Positions 36,501 to 48,620 of a stretch of DNA of 64,000 bases are shown one piece after another. The notes beneath the pieces were generated by a model. It was not told the DNA's origin. It did not search any database and saw nothing but the letters and a program-made list of their open reading frames with translations. Position 1 is the stretch's first letter, and each line of letters starts with the position of its first letter. Source of the DNA: Chrysomallon squamiferum (Eukaryota > Mollusca > Gastropoda > Neomphalida > Peltospiridae); NCBI GenBank assembly GCA_012295275.1, contig CM022665.1, forward strand, positions 35,345,522 to 35,409,521, read 5' to 3'. Made by a program: the position numbers and the translations under genes.

Positions 36501-39500
36501 TGAACAAGAGAATCAGCTTGTATATGTTCATGTGTGATTTCACTCCTCTCTTGGCCAACCTGCTGTTGTAACCTTCATCTCTGCTCTTCACTGCTCATTA
36601 AAGTTAATCTCGTTAATCACCCCCTCTGTTCTTCATGCCTCTAAATTAGCCTTAATTGCTCACACCAGTTTTCCCATTTCTGGAAGCAGATTATAACACC
36701 TCACCGATTACATAATCTGGAGACTGTCAGTTCTGGGAACATACCAAATCAAATGATACTTTACAATCTAAACTGTGGTAATTACACTTGATTTAACAGT
36801 AAATTATTTCTACAACTTAATAATATACTGACCATATGCCAACATTTTATTTATGTATGTAGTAAATTATAACTAGAAAATATTGGTTTAGAAGTAACTG
36901 ATAAAACTATTCATTATAGTTGAAAGATTATAACAGTATTAGATAATGTTGGCTGGCTGGCATTTATGATACAAACACTGAAAATGATGGATAAAATTAA
37001 ATGTTGTAAAATAAAAAATATAATTTTATATCTGAAATGTGAAATTAATGCAAATCACAATATTAATGTGACAAATTATATGGTGTTGTTTGAATTATTA
37101 GTATAAAAATTCATTTATTTATAACAGCCCATCTCCATAAAATAATTTAAAAAAATTAAAATTAAAATGTCAAACAGGTATTATGAGAGTACAGTCACAG
37201 AGAGAGACTACTTCCATTAATTTAATGTCGCATTTTCAGTTGACCTTTGCCAATCTAAATAATTTAGTGCTGTTTTAGTTTCGTAATTTGCAGTGTGTAA
37301 TTTAGATAATTGGTAATGCATGTACCAAAGTTATATTACACATTTATACTTATTATTTTATTAAAAAGAGATCTATCTGACCATTTTTCTACATTTTATT
37401 TCTAGGGTGACTTGACTCTGCAGAAACTCTGGTTTTACCTTCAGCCAACAATGAGAACATTGGAAATTTTGGCCTCCATTTCCAACTCCATCAATCGGGT
37501 TAGAATATTTGTCTTGTTTAATTATGTTGTAGAATTTTGCATTAAACGTTTTATTATTTCTCAGTAAATATTTAATATTTTTCTATGAATCATATTAAAT
37601 TACTCATTGTTAGTGCAGGCAATATATCACACTGTTTCACTTCTTATGGGTTGATGCCATCAGTTTTACAATTTTGCTTCTGTGTGGTTGTGCAAAACAG
37701 TTTCCATTTTGGTACTAAAAAGTTACTTAAAGATATAATGATGCTACTGTTTATCAAAGAACAGTGTGCATTTAAATGAAATTTATATAAAATTAAGAAA
37801 ACTAGTTAATTTTCATTCAGTAGATTTACTTTTACCAAGACAAAGAAAACAGAGATCCTGTCAATAACAGATGTAGATGTACTTGGCCTTTAAGAAATTA
37901 CTATCTGTAATGAAATAATTAACAACTGTTACTGTTCACATTTGCTTTTATAAAATGTTTATATTTTTGTTTCGATTTGTGAATTTTCAGTTTTTTTATA
38001 TTAACAGGGTGAATGCATTGGTGGTGCTGTTTTGAGTTTGCTTCATGAGAAAACATTAAATCTCATTGGGTAAGTATTGGTTAAGTTTTATTTTCTAAAT
38101 TTTTTATATGTTGAAATTTAATCTGAATGTATAATCTCTGTCTTTTCAAGGTAGTTACATTAATAATTAAAAAAAATTAAAAACATTAATAATTATCAGA
38201 GAAAAAGTCTGAAAGTTTCATTTGGCAGGGAATAAACTTTTAAAATAACATGAAAGAAAAACGCTTAAGCTTCAGCTATGTATACGATTATTTTACAGTG
38301 CTTCTGGGAACAGTTCAAGCATGCCTGTCATGTTATGATGGTATAATCTAGTTTATGTTGTTAGACTTTTTTTTTTTTTTAAATTTAAAATTATAATAAC
38401 ATTATGGATCTATATTGTTTTCAGAGATGCAAAAAGTCAGGAACTTTGTTTATATCTGACTCAGTCTGTAAGTGATTACTTTACATTTCTATATATAATT
38501 TTACTTCATATTTCTGTATGTATAATTTGTCCTTTTGATTGGTTTAATAAAAGTTTCGAGGTATTAAATACTGATCTGTAATAAATATTAAGAATAATAT
38601 TTATCTGTCGATTTTACCTTTTACTTTTATCTTTTTTCAGATGTAATTAAATTAATTATTGATAAAAGTAATTTAGAAATTTAAAAATCTGCAGTTCTTA
38701 TCTATAGGTCATTATTGTTAGTTATTTAATTATTTATTTATTTATTTGTTTGTTTGTTTTTGTATTTTCTCAGGCTTGTGCTCCTTATTTTGAGATTTTA
38801 GAAAAATGGATTTATAAAGGAATCATTTCTGACCCATATTCTGAGGTTTGTTTGATGTTGTCTACAATTAACTACTTGCAAAATGACTTTAAAGATTCTC
38901 AGGATTTTTTTTTAATGTTTTTAATCAGAATCCTGAATTAAAAGCTATGCTCTGTATTATTATTTTTTTTTTTACTCTATATGAATAATTGAAAGGAGTA
39001 GCCTAGATATGGCAATAATGGATTTTCTTATCCCATCATTACACAGTATTCAGGTGTTTCATAATGTTAATATTTAAATGAGTTGAGTTTTTTCAAAACC
39101 AATGTTTAATGGCTTTTTGAAAATCGTTTTAATGAAATTTTTATATCTTTATCATAGCTTGTGATACTGTTGACTTCTATACTGAAATTTGACTTGTTTG
39201 TTTTTTAGTTTCTTGTAGAAGAGAATGAAACAATTCAAAAAGAAAAACTGCAGGAAGATTACAATGATGCATATCCTTGATTTTAAATTTACTTACATTA
39301 TGGAAATCAGAGAAAAATATAAAATTACAAAAATGTAGTTTTGAACAGGAATTTTACAGATTGATATAGAGTTTGTAGAATTATTTTACTTTCCTTGACC
39401 ATACATACATATTGGGAACAACATTACACAATATGTCGAGAGAGAATCCCTGTGTTCTTGGAACAAGTAGCTGATAAAATACTGAACACTGGAAAATATC

Positions 39501-42500
39501 TGAATGTTGTCCGACTCTGTGGTATGACTTTATTTATTAACACTGATATAAAATATAAATACAACAAAACAAGCAGCATATACAATGCAAGAAAACCAAA
39601 AAGCATAACATAAAAAATTAGTTATAAAAAACATAGACGGACTTGGATTATTATTTTGTTTTAATTGTACTTTTTTGGTAAACATCTGAACATTACTCTG
39701 TATATGTGCTGATATAATAATATTCTCTCCATAGTTCACTGATGCCAATAGCAAGTTCATTCATTATTTTATTTTTTATCAAGTAGAATGTAGTTTACTG
39801 TGGTTTGGTTAACTTTCATATAATAATTTTTTTATTTACCAAGAAGTGTTGGATATAATTTTGCATTTATACAACTTACACAGGTCATGATGTGAAGTGT
39901 CCATGTGCACTTGAAATAGTTTATACGCTGAAGGAAAGGAGGTATTATGATCAGATAGAGAAAGCCTACTGCTATGCTAGCAAACTTCTTCTTGATCTAC
40001 TGATGGATGAAAAGGAGCTAATGAGCAGAATCAGGTATGCAGACTATTATTGTGATTGTAGCTGGTATGAAATATTACTTTACTTAGTGCTTCTGTTTGT
40101 AATCTTAATTTTAATATTTCACATGTATTCATCTGAATTTCCATCTTTAATTATTAAAAGAAGTAATGACTAAGTAGAAAAAACTGTAATGAAAATCCAG
40201 ACAGCTGCAGTGTTATTGCTGCAAATTTGAGTGTTTTTTAAATATGCTGATATAGAATAATATCTGTATTAATTTTATATATTTCTCTAAAATAATCTTC
40301 ATTTTTCATGAAAGAATTCTTACTTATATCTCACCAGATTTGTTAGCATTATATCTTGCTAAATTTTAATTAAAATTCATTACGTTTGTTAAATGAATAT
40401 TCTTTACCTATTCATGAAGTAATCATTATTTCTGAAAACCTTACTTAATTCAGAAATAATTAAACTGATATTCTTTGATACGTCTATGAAGCTTTACTTC
40501 TTTCAGAAATACCTTTCATAATTCTAAAACTGATGTTAAACAATTCTTGTTTTCTTTTCAGATCAGTGAAACATTATTTCTTGCTGGACAAGGGAGACTT
40601 CATTGTGCAGTTCATGGACATGACAGAGGAGGAAATGAAACAGAACATTGATGATATCCTTTTATTTTCAGTCTTAAATTTATTTCTCTGTCATATTTTT
40701 AAAACTATTTTAAAACTGATGAAAAATAACTGTAAAACATAAAATACTTCATAGTTGAACTAATGCCAAAAATATGTTTATGCCACTGTTGCATTAATTT
40801 GATAGTGCATTTATTTTTATTAAAAAGGCCCAAAATAACCAAAGTGGAGAAATAGATGAACTTAATCAACAAGAGTGTAATTCTCACAACGTATTAAGCA
40901 CTACAAAAAAAAGAATAATTTGACCCATTCATTTAGTCAGCACATGAAACATTTTTATTTGTTCTCTTAGTTTTTTTCGCTCAAGTGAGCACATACATTC
41001 TAGGGAACATCCACTTGTCTTGCATTTACATATGTGTGTAAAGTGAAAAAAATTAACGTGCTAATCAGTGCAAGCTGTTGTGAAGCACGTAACATGTCAT
41101 ACAGACTTGCTTTTATCCAACCCTGTTTGATACAGTCCTTGTCTTTCTTAACGCAGTCAAAACAATTCACAGTGCAGTGGTTTTAGGATACTAATACTTA
41201 AATCAACACTGGAGTTTTTCTTGCTTTTAAAATTGCTTGCCACTGGATTGTCATACTAGTTGGTGAACTGTTGTTTTAGTGCAGACTTGTAATCCATTAG
41301 CTGAACTTCTCTCTCTAACTGGCTAGAATGAATGCACCTCAAAAGAAGCAGAAAAAATTATTTCTGTTGTATTAATTAACACATGCATTTCTTGCAAAGG
41401 ACACATTGTTTTATACATGCATTAATTACATAATTAACAGAATATGAAGCATTATCTTTAACACTTCATCACATATTATGATAACCAGACTGGAATCTCT
41501 GCTAGAACTGGCTCTTAGAACCAGTACAGCAAATGTGGATCCCTTTAAAGATGATCTGAAGTAAGTGTTAAATCAGTTTAAAAAAATCATTTCCATTTAT
41601 ATTCTACTTTATAAATTCTTTGTTAAATTACATATTATTTTTACTGTTTTAGTCACTGTTTCATAGTGACCTGGTAGGAAAGAAAAATTAAATTTCTGGG
41701 AAGATAATTTATGTAACAGTCAATTTCCATGTTGATATAATTTGTATAACAAATCGTTCTTTCTCTGTAAATTATTTTTATGAATCTTTAGTAATGTAGA
41801 TAATTAGGTAATAATTGATATTCTTTTCTAAACCTGTAGAAAATTTATGTAATAAACAGGATAATCTTTGCTAAATTGTTTTAGAAATGAGAAGTATTTT
41901 GAAAGTTGTAAAATATATTTTTTTTCACAGGGTTGACCTTTTACCTTTTGACCTGATAACACAGCTCTTTAAGATTTTGTCCATTGACACTAAGATGGAA
42001 AAAGGTATTTCCTTTTAAGTAGAAAATAAGCAAAAGTAAACTGTAAAGTAAAAATTTTAAAGGTTATTTTTCAGTTACCATTTTTATTGTACATATTTTA
42101 TATATTTTGCCAGACATGTTCATGCATATAAATAATATATACATGTTTATGTTATGTGTCTGTTAATAAAACTGCATTATCTTTAGCTAATAATGAGGGT
42201 AATAATAATAAAATGTAATGGATATTATATTCAAATACCATTTACATTTGAATCAGTGGTGGGTCAGAGGCTTCAGAATGTGACTGCTTAGAGATCAATA
42301 CTTTAATCATTTCATATTTTTCCAGACTACAGAGTTGATCCTACAGACCTGCATCTGTCAGGTCTGGAGTCCTTTTCCTTTGATTACATTGTGAAGTGGC
42401 CTGTCTCACTTGTACTCAATAGAAAGGTATTTAATTATTCTCTTTTTTGGTTTTTGTTTACTGTGTAGTAATCAGTGATATGTGCTGTTGTGATTCAAGA

Positions 42501-45500
42501 ATATAATAAATAATAGCTCTGTGTAGTAACTGCCTTTGTACAGTTATAACACAGCAATGTGATTTCTTTAAAATATAAATTTTTAAAATAAATTAAATTG
42601 TTAACAAAGTGTATTAATTTTCACTTAATTAGTGAAATCACATTTGTGGTGATAATTCTTGTTGTATCTGCTGTATCTGTTCCCAAACAGTCAAAAACTA
42701 TATGACAAGTGTTGACTTTTGTACATTTATCTTCTCAAGTTCCTTTGGTTCACATATTGATAGATGTGTTTTTTTCTTTCTTTTCTTCTCTCTGTCAGGC
42801 TCTAATACGATATCAGATGCTGTTTCGACATTTGTTTTACTGTAAACATGTTGAAAGACAACTCTGCAGGTAGGTTTGATTTTTAATAGCAATAGAGTGG
42901 TGTCATGACTATTAAGTTTGCTGCATATTAATTTTACTAGCTGTATATAGCTAGCAGTTATGTTGTATTTTTCTTACGTATTCATACAAACATCATATCT
43001 ATATGTGTACATAAGAAACATATGGATGGATATAACTGAATCAGAAATATATAACTCAGTTCTGAATGACTATTTATAAATATATACTGAAACTGGACTG
43101 TTATCTGACTTTAGTTTTGGTTTTTGATAATTAGAAATCATTAATAGAATAATTAACTTCATATTTTTATGTTAAAAAGTAATTATTACAGATGTTAAGT
43201 AGATCAAAATAATGTTTTGTTTTAAAATTTTCATTAGGGTTCTGTCATTAAAGAGGTAAGATGTTCTTAGAATAATATTGAGCTCTGGCATATTATTATA
43301 GTATAAATGTTCTATTCAGTACACAAAATTACTTGTATGAGGTTTTAGTGTATGATGATTCACTTGTGTGAAATAGGAAAGAGAAAAAAATCACAGTAAT
43401 ACATGTATTATATATTCACAGTGATACATAATTCGTATAATGATGTATTAGAGATACAACTGTTACTCAGATTGATGAAATAGAGAGTGGTACAGTGATC
43501 CAAAACACAGAAGTTGAATTTAATGTCCAGAATCAGAAACATCATCCATAAATTAAAACTATTTATTGGGACAGATTCATCAGAAATGTCCAAGCATTTA
43601 TCTAGTTTATTTTGTTTATTTTGACATACCTGAAAATGTAGCACAGTTAAGTTGTATTCATTTAGCATCCTGTAATCATAATATAGTTATGTGTCTCAAA
43701 GAAATGTTTCTTTGATTTTTGAATATTCACTAAATTAAAATTCTTTTAGAAGTTTGTTGCTTATTGCTTTATTAATATGACACAAAATGTAGATATTTCA
43801 TACATTAACATTTTTTTTTGGTAGTTTGATTCACATAGAATATTAAAATATTCTTTCCTGACATTAAATTAGTACTTTAATTTTGTTTTTTAAATTTTTT
43901 GTGTGTCCTTAGTTTTCTGCTGTCTTTGAAAAGACATTAAATCTCACAGAGAATAATAACAATTAAAAAAAATATATTAGATTTATTATTTAAAAGTAAA
44001 ATGGAGAAAACTTTTGAAACAATAAATAAAACAATTCTGATGGCAAGACTAGCATTACAAAACAATCCAGATGATACTGGGAGGAAGTGATGGTATTTAA
44101 TTTCTTTACAGATGTATGAATCAGGTTTCATTTTAACATATTGACAACAGATGATGGTCAGTGATTGTACAGCCACAATGAACACATAATTATTATCTTC
44201 TTAAAACAAAATACACAGAGACTGGAACAAATATATCCTTGTCAACATACATCTTATAGGTTTGTTTATTTTACATTTCAGTGTTTGGATTGGCAATAAA
44301 TCTGCCAAAATGTACACTCTTCAGTCATCATGCTGGTATTCTGCTGCATTTGCACTGCGTCAGAGAATGCTGAACTTTGTACAAAACTTTGAGTACTACA
44401 TGATGTTTGAAGTGATTGAACCCAACTGGCAGACTTACCTGCAGAACATAGATGCAGTATGTAATCAGACAGTATTTGCAGTATTTGCAGTATTCCAGTT
44501 TCAGTAACTATAGCAGTATGAAGACAAAATATATTCTTCAAATAAAAATGTTTTATGTTAATATCCATTTTTTTTGTTAAACTTTTAAAATTTACTTACC
44601 TTTTCACATACTGATCATCATTCAGACGTAAGGATATGTAGTTAATTAAATAAACCTTTGTTAATCATAGAACACTATTTAGAAATTAGAACAAAAATGG
44701 CAATGTTATTGAGTTCATCATTAAATAAAAAATATTTTTTGTTTTGTCCAGGCTTCTAATGTAGATGATGTACTAGCCTACCACACAGATTTTCTCAACA
44801 ACTGTCTCAAAGACTGCATGCTGACAAACCCAGACTTGCTGAAAATTGTACACAAACTCATGATGGTTTGTGTGACCTTTTCCAACTTTATCATGGTAAG
44901 TTTCACACGGTTCAATTTTATCATGTACATTTTTATTTCTACCATTTTATAATAGTAAGTGTAACATTATCAAATTGAATTTGGTATTATCTAACTTTAT
45001 CAAAATATATTATCTCCAACTTTACCATGATCAATGCAGCTTTATTAAATTTTACCATGTCAGATGTACATTACACTTTGGCATGGAAAGTGTAAAATTA
45101 TTAAACTTTATCAGTGTGATCTCCATCTTTATTAAACTATATCATTCTAATTGTGTCGTTATTAAACTTTACCATAGTAACTATGGCATTAAACTGTATG
45201 ATGGTAAGTGTAATTTTATTAAGCTTTTTTGTAGTAAATGTAGTGTTATGACTCCAAAATTAAATAATTTCTACACTTCAAAGGGAAATTCACCCTGTTA
45301 ATAAAGGTAAGTTTTGATCCAAACACATAGGTAGGATCAATCTTCCTGTGTGTGCTAGTTAGAATATATAAGAAATACCTAATGTTTGATACTGTGTAGA
45401 AATTACTGTGGTTTCTTTATTGTTTATATGTTTTAAAACTAACTTATCTGCTTTCAGCGTTTGAACCAAAGTACCTCCGTTGAACAGCAAGTTGACAGAT

Positions 45501-47825
45501 TGACACAGAGTTCCCTCCAGGCTGGTTTGACAGCCAAGGAAAGAAAAGAAGACTCAGAGAAGAAAAAGGCAACAACCAAGGTAAAAATATTTATTTTTCT
45601 ATATGGACTACTTCTAAATAATTAAGCACTGAGTTTATTTTAAAGAGTAATAAAAAAAATATATCAACATATTCAGATTACCAGTATTCAAAATGTTAGT
45701 GATCTTTGTCTCAGGTTTAGATTTTAGTTTTGTTTATTAATGGGATGGACATATTTTTGTAAATCCATTGAATAATTCTGTCTGACAAGATAAGTGACCA
45801 ATTAATTGATCTAAATGGTTGCATCTACAGCTCTGCAGCTATTTGAACTAAGAAACACATACATAAAAAGGGGAATCAAAAAACATTCCAAACACCAATA
45901 ATCTTTTCATCAAATTTTAAAATACAATAAAAGAGTTTAAAGAATTCTTTTTAAGTATTTGTGGTCTGTTTCAGATTATTTCACAAACTAATTTAATTGT
46001 TATTATTTTATCACATTACAGCTGTGCATTAAAAAAGAAGAATATCTGAATATAATATTTACTTTAATTATAATTTTTGTTTTCTAATAAAAAACATTTT
46101 TAAAACATACTTCATACAGATTATAAAATATTTGCTTGACATAATTCTAAAACAGTAAATTTCTTTTCTGATAATAATTGATTTAATTTAGAAAATCACA
46201 TCTGTCCTTTATGAAGCATTTCCTTTGTATGATTATTTTAAGAAATGGATTTATATATATGTATAATTCTACTTACTAAAAATGGTTTTCTTTTTTAAAT
46301 CCTTGCATTGAACAAATTCACTTCTTATGACTTCTCATAAATGTCATTTTTTTGGCTAAAAACACAAAATATTGTCAAAGTGACATCACCTCATGGGTAC
46401 AGAAACTAATTTTGAATGTAAATTTGAGTTCCATTAAGAAAGTGAATGACCTCAACCTTTTTGATTACAGGTTGTATCTGAACATGTGGACCAAATGGCT
46501 GGTAGTGAGAACTTTGAGAGAACAATTGTAAACTTTGACGCTAACTTCTCCAGACTGTTTCTGGAACTTTTTGACAAAATTATGGACTTCAACAGCAAGA
46601 ACTATGAACATAAACTGTTCAGCATTCTCTACAGGTTGGTCAGAGAAAACCGTGAGATATGTTGATCATCATACAACATAATTAGAAATAAAAGTGAAAA
46701 TATCCAATATTGTCATGGTATTTAGAAGTGCCTAGAGTTTATTGAGATTCACACAATTTCTGCTTGTTTTATATGTGTAGTAGGTAATAGAATTGAGTGG
46801 TTTCTTTGTGTGTGTGTGTGTGTGTGTTTTGTAGTGAAATTAATGGAATGTATATAGCTGTGTATAGATAGAATGAAAATATTATGTTTAGAGACAAATT
46901 AAAAGAAGGAGACTATTATATATCTTGAAATGAAGTGTTTAGTGTTGTTTATGGTGTTGTAAATTAAATTGTAAAAAATTAATTCTCAGTTGCTGAATAA
47001 ATACAAATTTGTTTAATTTATAGAAATTTAGTCATATAATTCAGAATTCTTAAAACATAGTAATTATAATTAATTGGTTACTGTAGGTAATCTGTATCCA
47101 GTTGAAATTATAATAAAAAATGTATATGGATTTCTACATTGAATGTTTCAGACTGGATTTTAATGGGTTTTACACAGAAAAGCTCGAAGCTATGTCAGCT
47201 GAGAGAGCCATGCAGGAAACATCGCATGCTTCAAGTTCATGTGAGTAAATCCAAAATATCTTGGTGAATATGTATACATCACAATTTAGAAAGATTTGGT
47301 ACAGGCTGTATGAAATAGGAACTGAGGTATATAATAAAGCATACTCAGATAATTACTGATTTAATTTTTAAAACAAGAAGTCAGTAGTTATATCTGTTTT
47401 CTGTTTATAAACCAGAATATGATCCAGTGTAATTTATATTTAAATAGTTATTAATAAGAGTTTCAATGCCATTGTATTTGGAGATATTGAGATCAAATCC
47501 TGATTCTGGATTCCTGAATAGTAAAACTTAATGCTTTTATCAGCTAATCCTCAACTGCATGATTCCTGACATTGTAATTCATAGACAATCTCATCCCAAA
47601 CAAACCGAATGAAAGCAAAAACAGACAATCCCCTTAAACATTACTATTTGCAAAGAGTATTCATTCCCCAAGCCACAAACATTACTCTTTTTTCTTTTTC
47701 TTCTTCTCTTGATAGCTTCACATTTGGGATCAATTCCAACATCTTTTACAAGTCAGCGTCCCGAATCAGCCAGATATGTACCTGGAATACACAAAAACTT
47801 GCCAGGAGCCAAAGGTGATCAGTGA
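30546..47825 (+). CDS. TUBGCP2: gamma-tubulin complex component 2 (GCP2)
   Basis: Thirty exons join in frame (2793 nt, 930 residues): 30546-30598, 31397-31478, 31905-31996, 32483-32546, 33070-33204, 33379-33478, 34003-34091, 34500-34577, 34866-34947, 35299-35376, 35672-35739, 36006-36050, 37406-37498, 38008-38069, 38425-38467, 38774-38845, 39209-39270, 39409-39521, 39894-40034 (acceptor base check gives 39884 as the true start), 40562-40653, 41473-41560, 41931-42004, 42326-42426, 42799-42869, 44282-44456, 44752-44895, 45458-45580, 46471-46634, 47152-47240, 47716-47825. Matches to human GCP2 include MSEFKVHHHVSELMNLL, QKLWFYLQPTMRT, LEKWIYKGIISDPYSE, ADKILNTGKYLNVVR, SGLESFSFDYIVKWP and RQRMLNFVQNFEYYMMFEV. 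The two GRIP domains are covered (roughly residues 220-500 and 520-900). GCP2 pairs with GCP3 in the gamma-tubulin small complex that nucleates microtubules at centrosomes. A 5'UTR acceptor precedes the ATG (30498). Introns 17 and 20 are AT-AC; all others are GT-AG. Confidence 0.97.
36051..37405 (+). other. intron 12 of TUBGCP2 carrying a GC-richer insert
   Basis: The donor is GTGGGT after AGAGTG, which is weak but keeps the conserved frame. The acceptor is TTTCTAG. The left half holds the insert annotated separately at about 36120-36730. The rest is AT-rich and featureless. Confidence 0.85.
36120..36730 (-). repeat. unidentified GC-richer insert flanked by related direct repeats
   Basis: Composition changes sharply inside intron 12. 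A 96-codon minus-strand frame (36301-36591) sits in the middle and continues in other frames. Flanking stretches at about 36161-36219 and 36649-36715 share CTTAATTG, CCAGTT, CCATTTCTGG and GATTATAACAC in the same orientation. It looks like an old mobile-element or pseudogene copy; I do not recognise the encoded protein. Confidence 0.45.
39271..39408 (+). other. U12-type AT-AC intron (TUBGCP2 intron 17)
   Basis: The intron starts ATATCCTT and ends with AC, 138 nt. A U12 branch-site match TTCCTTGAC (39391-39399) places the branch adenosine 39398 ten nt from the 3' end, within the minor-spliceosome window. Splicing GC to ATATTGG restores the conserved YND-x-YW segment; no GT-AG alternative does. 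Confidence 0.9.
39522..39883 (+). other. intron 18 of TUBGCP2
   Basis: GTATGA donor and CACAG acceptor, phase 1. No further feature recognised. Confidence 0.85.
40654..41472 (+). other. U12-type AT-AC intron (TUBGCP2 intron 20)
   Basis: The intron starts ATATCCTTTT, the textbook U12 AT-AC 5' site, and ends CATCAC. A branch-site-like TCTTTAAC (41455-41462) puts the adenosine 41461 eleven nt from the end. Joining G to ATATTATG gives a frame colinear with the human VEDI-xxx-RLE segment. Length 819 nt. Confidence 0.9.
42870..44281 (+). other. intron 24 of TUBGCP2
   Basis: GTAGGT donor and TTTCAG acceptor, phase 2, 1.4 kb. AT-rich, with no recognised exon or repeat. Confidence 0.85.
44884..45255 (+). 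repeat. degenerate minisatellite derived from a splice donor
   Basis: From the 3' end of exon 26 into intron 26, about a dozen decayed units of roughly 28-30 bp follow the pattern AACTTTATCATGGTAAGTGT plus an AT-rich spacer. The first unit overlaps the exon end and its GTAAGT donor. Later units keep TTTACCATG, TATGATGGTAAGTG or ATAGTAAGTG fragments. An artificial open frame (44975-45301) runs through it. Confidence 0.7.
45581..46470 (+). other. intron 27 of TUBGCP2
   Basis: GTAAAA donor and GATTACAG acceptor, phase 0. No feature recognised. Confidence 0.85.
46635..47151 (+). other. intron 28 of TUBGCP2
   Basis: GTTGGT donor, phase 2. Includes a short GT tract near 46807-46826. Nothing else seen. 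Confidence 0.85.
47241..47715 (+). other. intron 29 of TUBGCP2
   Basis: GTGAGT donor, phase 1, with a T/C-rich tract before the GATAG acceptor. No feature recognised. Confidence 0.85.
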
Positions 47826-48620
47826 CATGAGCAAAACAAAACATCAGAAATGTGAGAGAGATTCTTTTATTTAAGAACAAACACAGTTCTTATCCACCAA
47901 AACATGCCAGAGATATGATATAGACTGTGTTTAAATTAAGTTTCTTCAGTGGAGAAAAGTGAAAAGATTTAAATGCTTTCTTAATTTTAAATCTGCTGAT
48001 TGTTGAAATGTGCTGCTGTATCAGTTAGCATTAGTCTTCCACAAATGTTGAGAAAATATTTTTATAATGAAGATAAATGCACCAAATATTTTTGTAATAA
48101 AAAAAATATATATAGCAAAGCACATTTGATCCATATCTTCATTCATGGCTTTTTCTTTTGTCTTTTTATAATTGAAATCTCGTTTATTTCTTTTATTTCT
48201 GTTTCCTTACTCTCCCTTTATATCTATTATAAATTTAGTAACATGTAAAGCTGCATAACTGGTTCACACGTGGATTGCTTATTTGTTATATATCAAGTGT
48301 TACAGTGGACTAACATTAAAATCACATCAGTTTTTGCCATACCAGTTAAAATAATTCTTGTTGATGATATTACAGAAAACATATACTTAATAAGATAATT
48401 TTCATGAGTGAAAGAAAAGTACTGAGATAATCACAAAACCAAAACTGATTTGGTTTGAGAATCAAAATGTTTTAAAAGAGTTTACCAGGATAATAATTCA
48501 AAATAGCTGATATTTCTGTTTTGGTGCAATTTATGAATTATGATCAGTCTTTTTATAATACAGCAATGCTGTATATCAGCATATTAACAATAAAAGATAT
48601 GTTGCCTTTGTGATGTTATT
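47826..48620 (+). other. 3' UTR of TUBGCP2
   Basis: AT-rich sequence after the TGA at 47823-47825. The best poly(A) signal is AATAAA at 48589-48594, followed by a T/G-rich stretch. Earlier weaker AT hexamers also occur. The boundary is inferred. Confidence 0.55.

Noticed and set aside
44975-45301. 108-codon plus-strand frame
   Set aside because: It is a read-through of the donor-derived minisatellite in intron 26.
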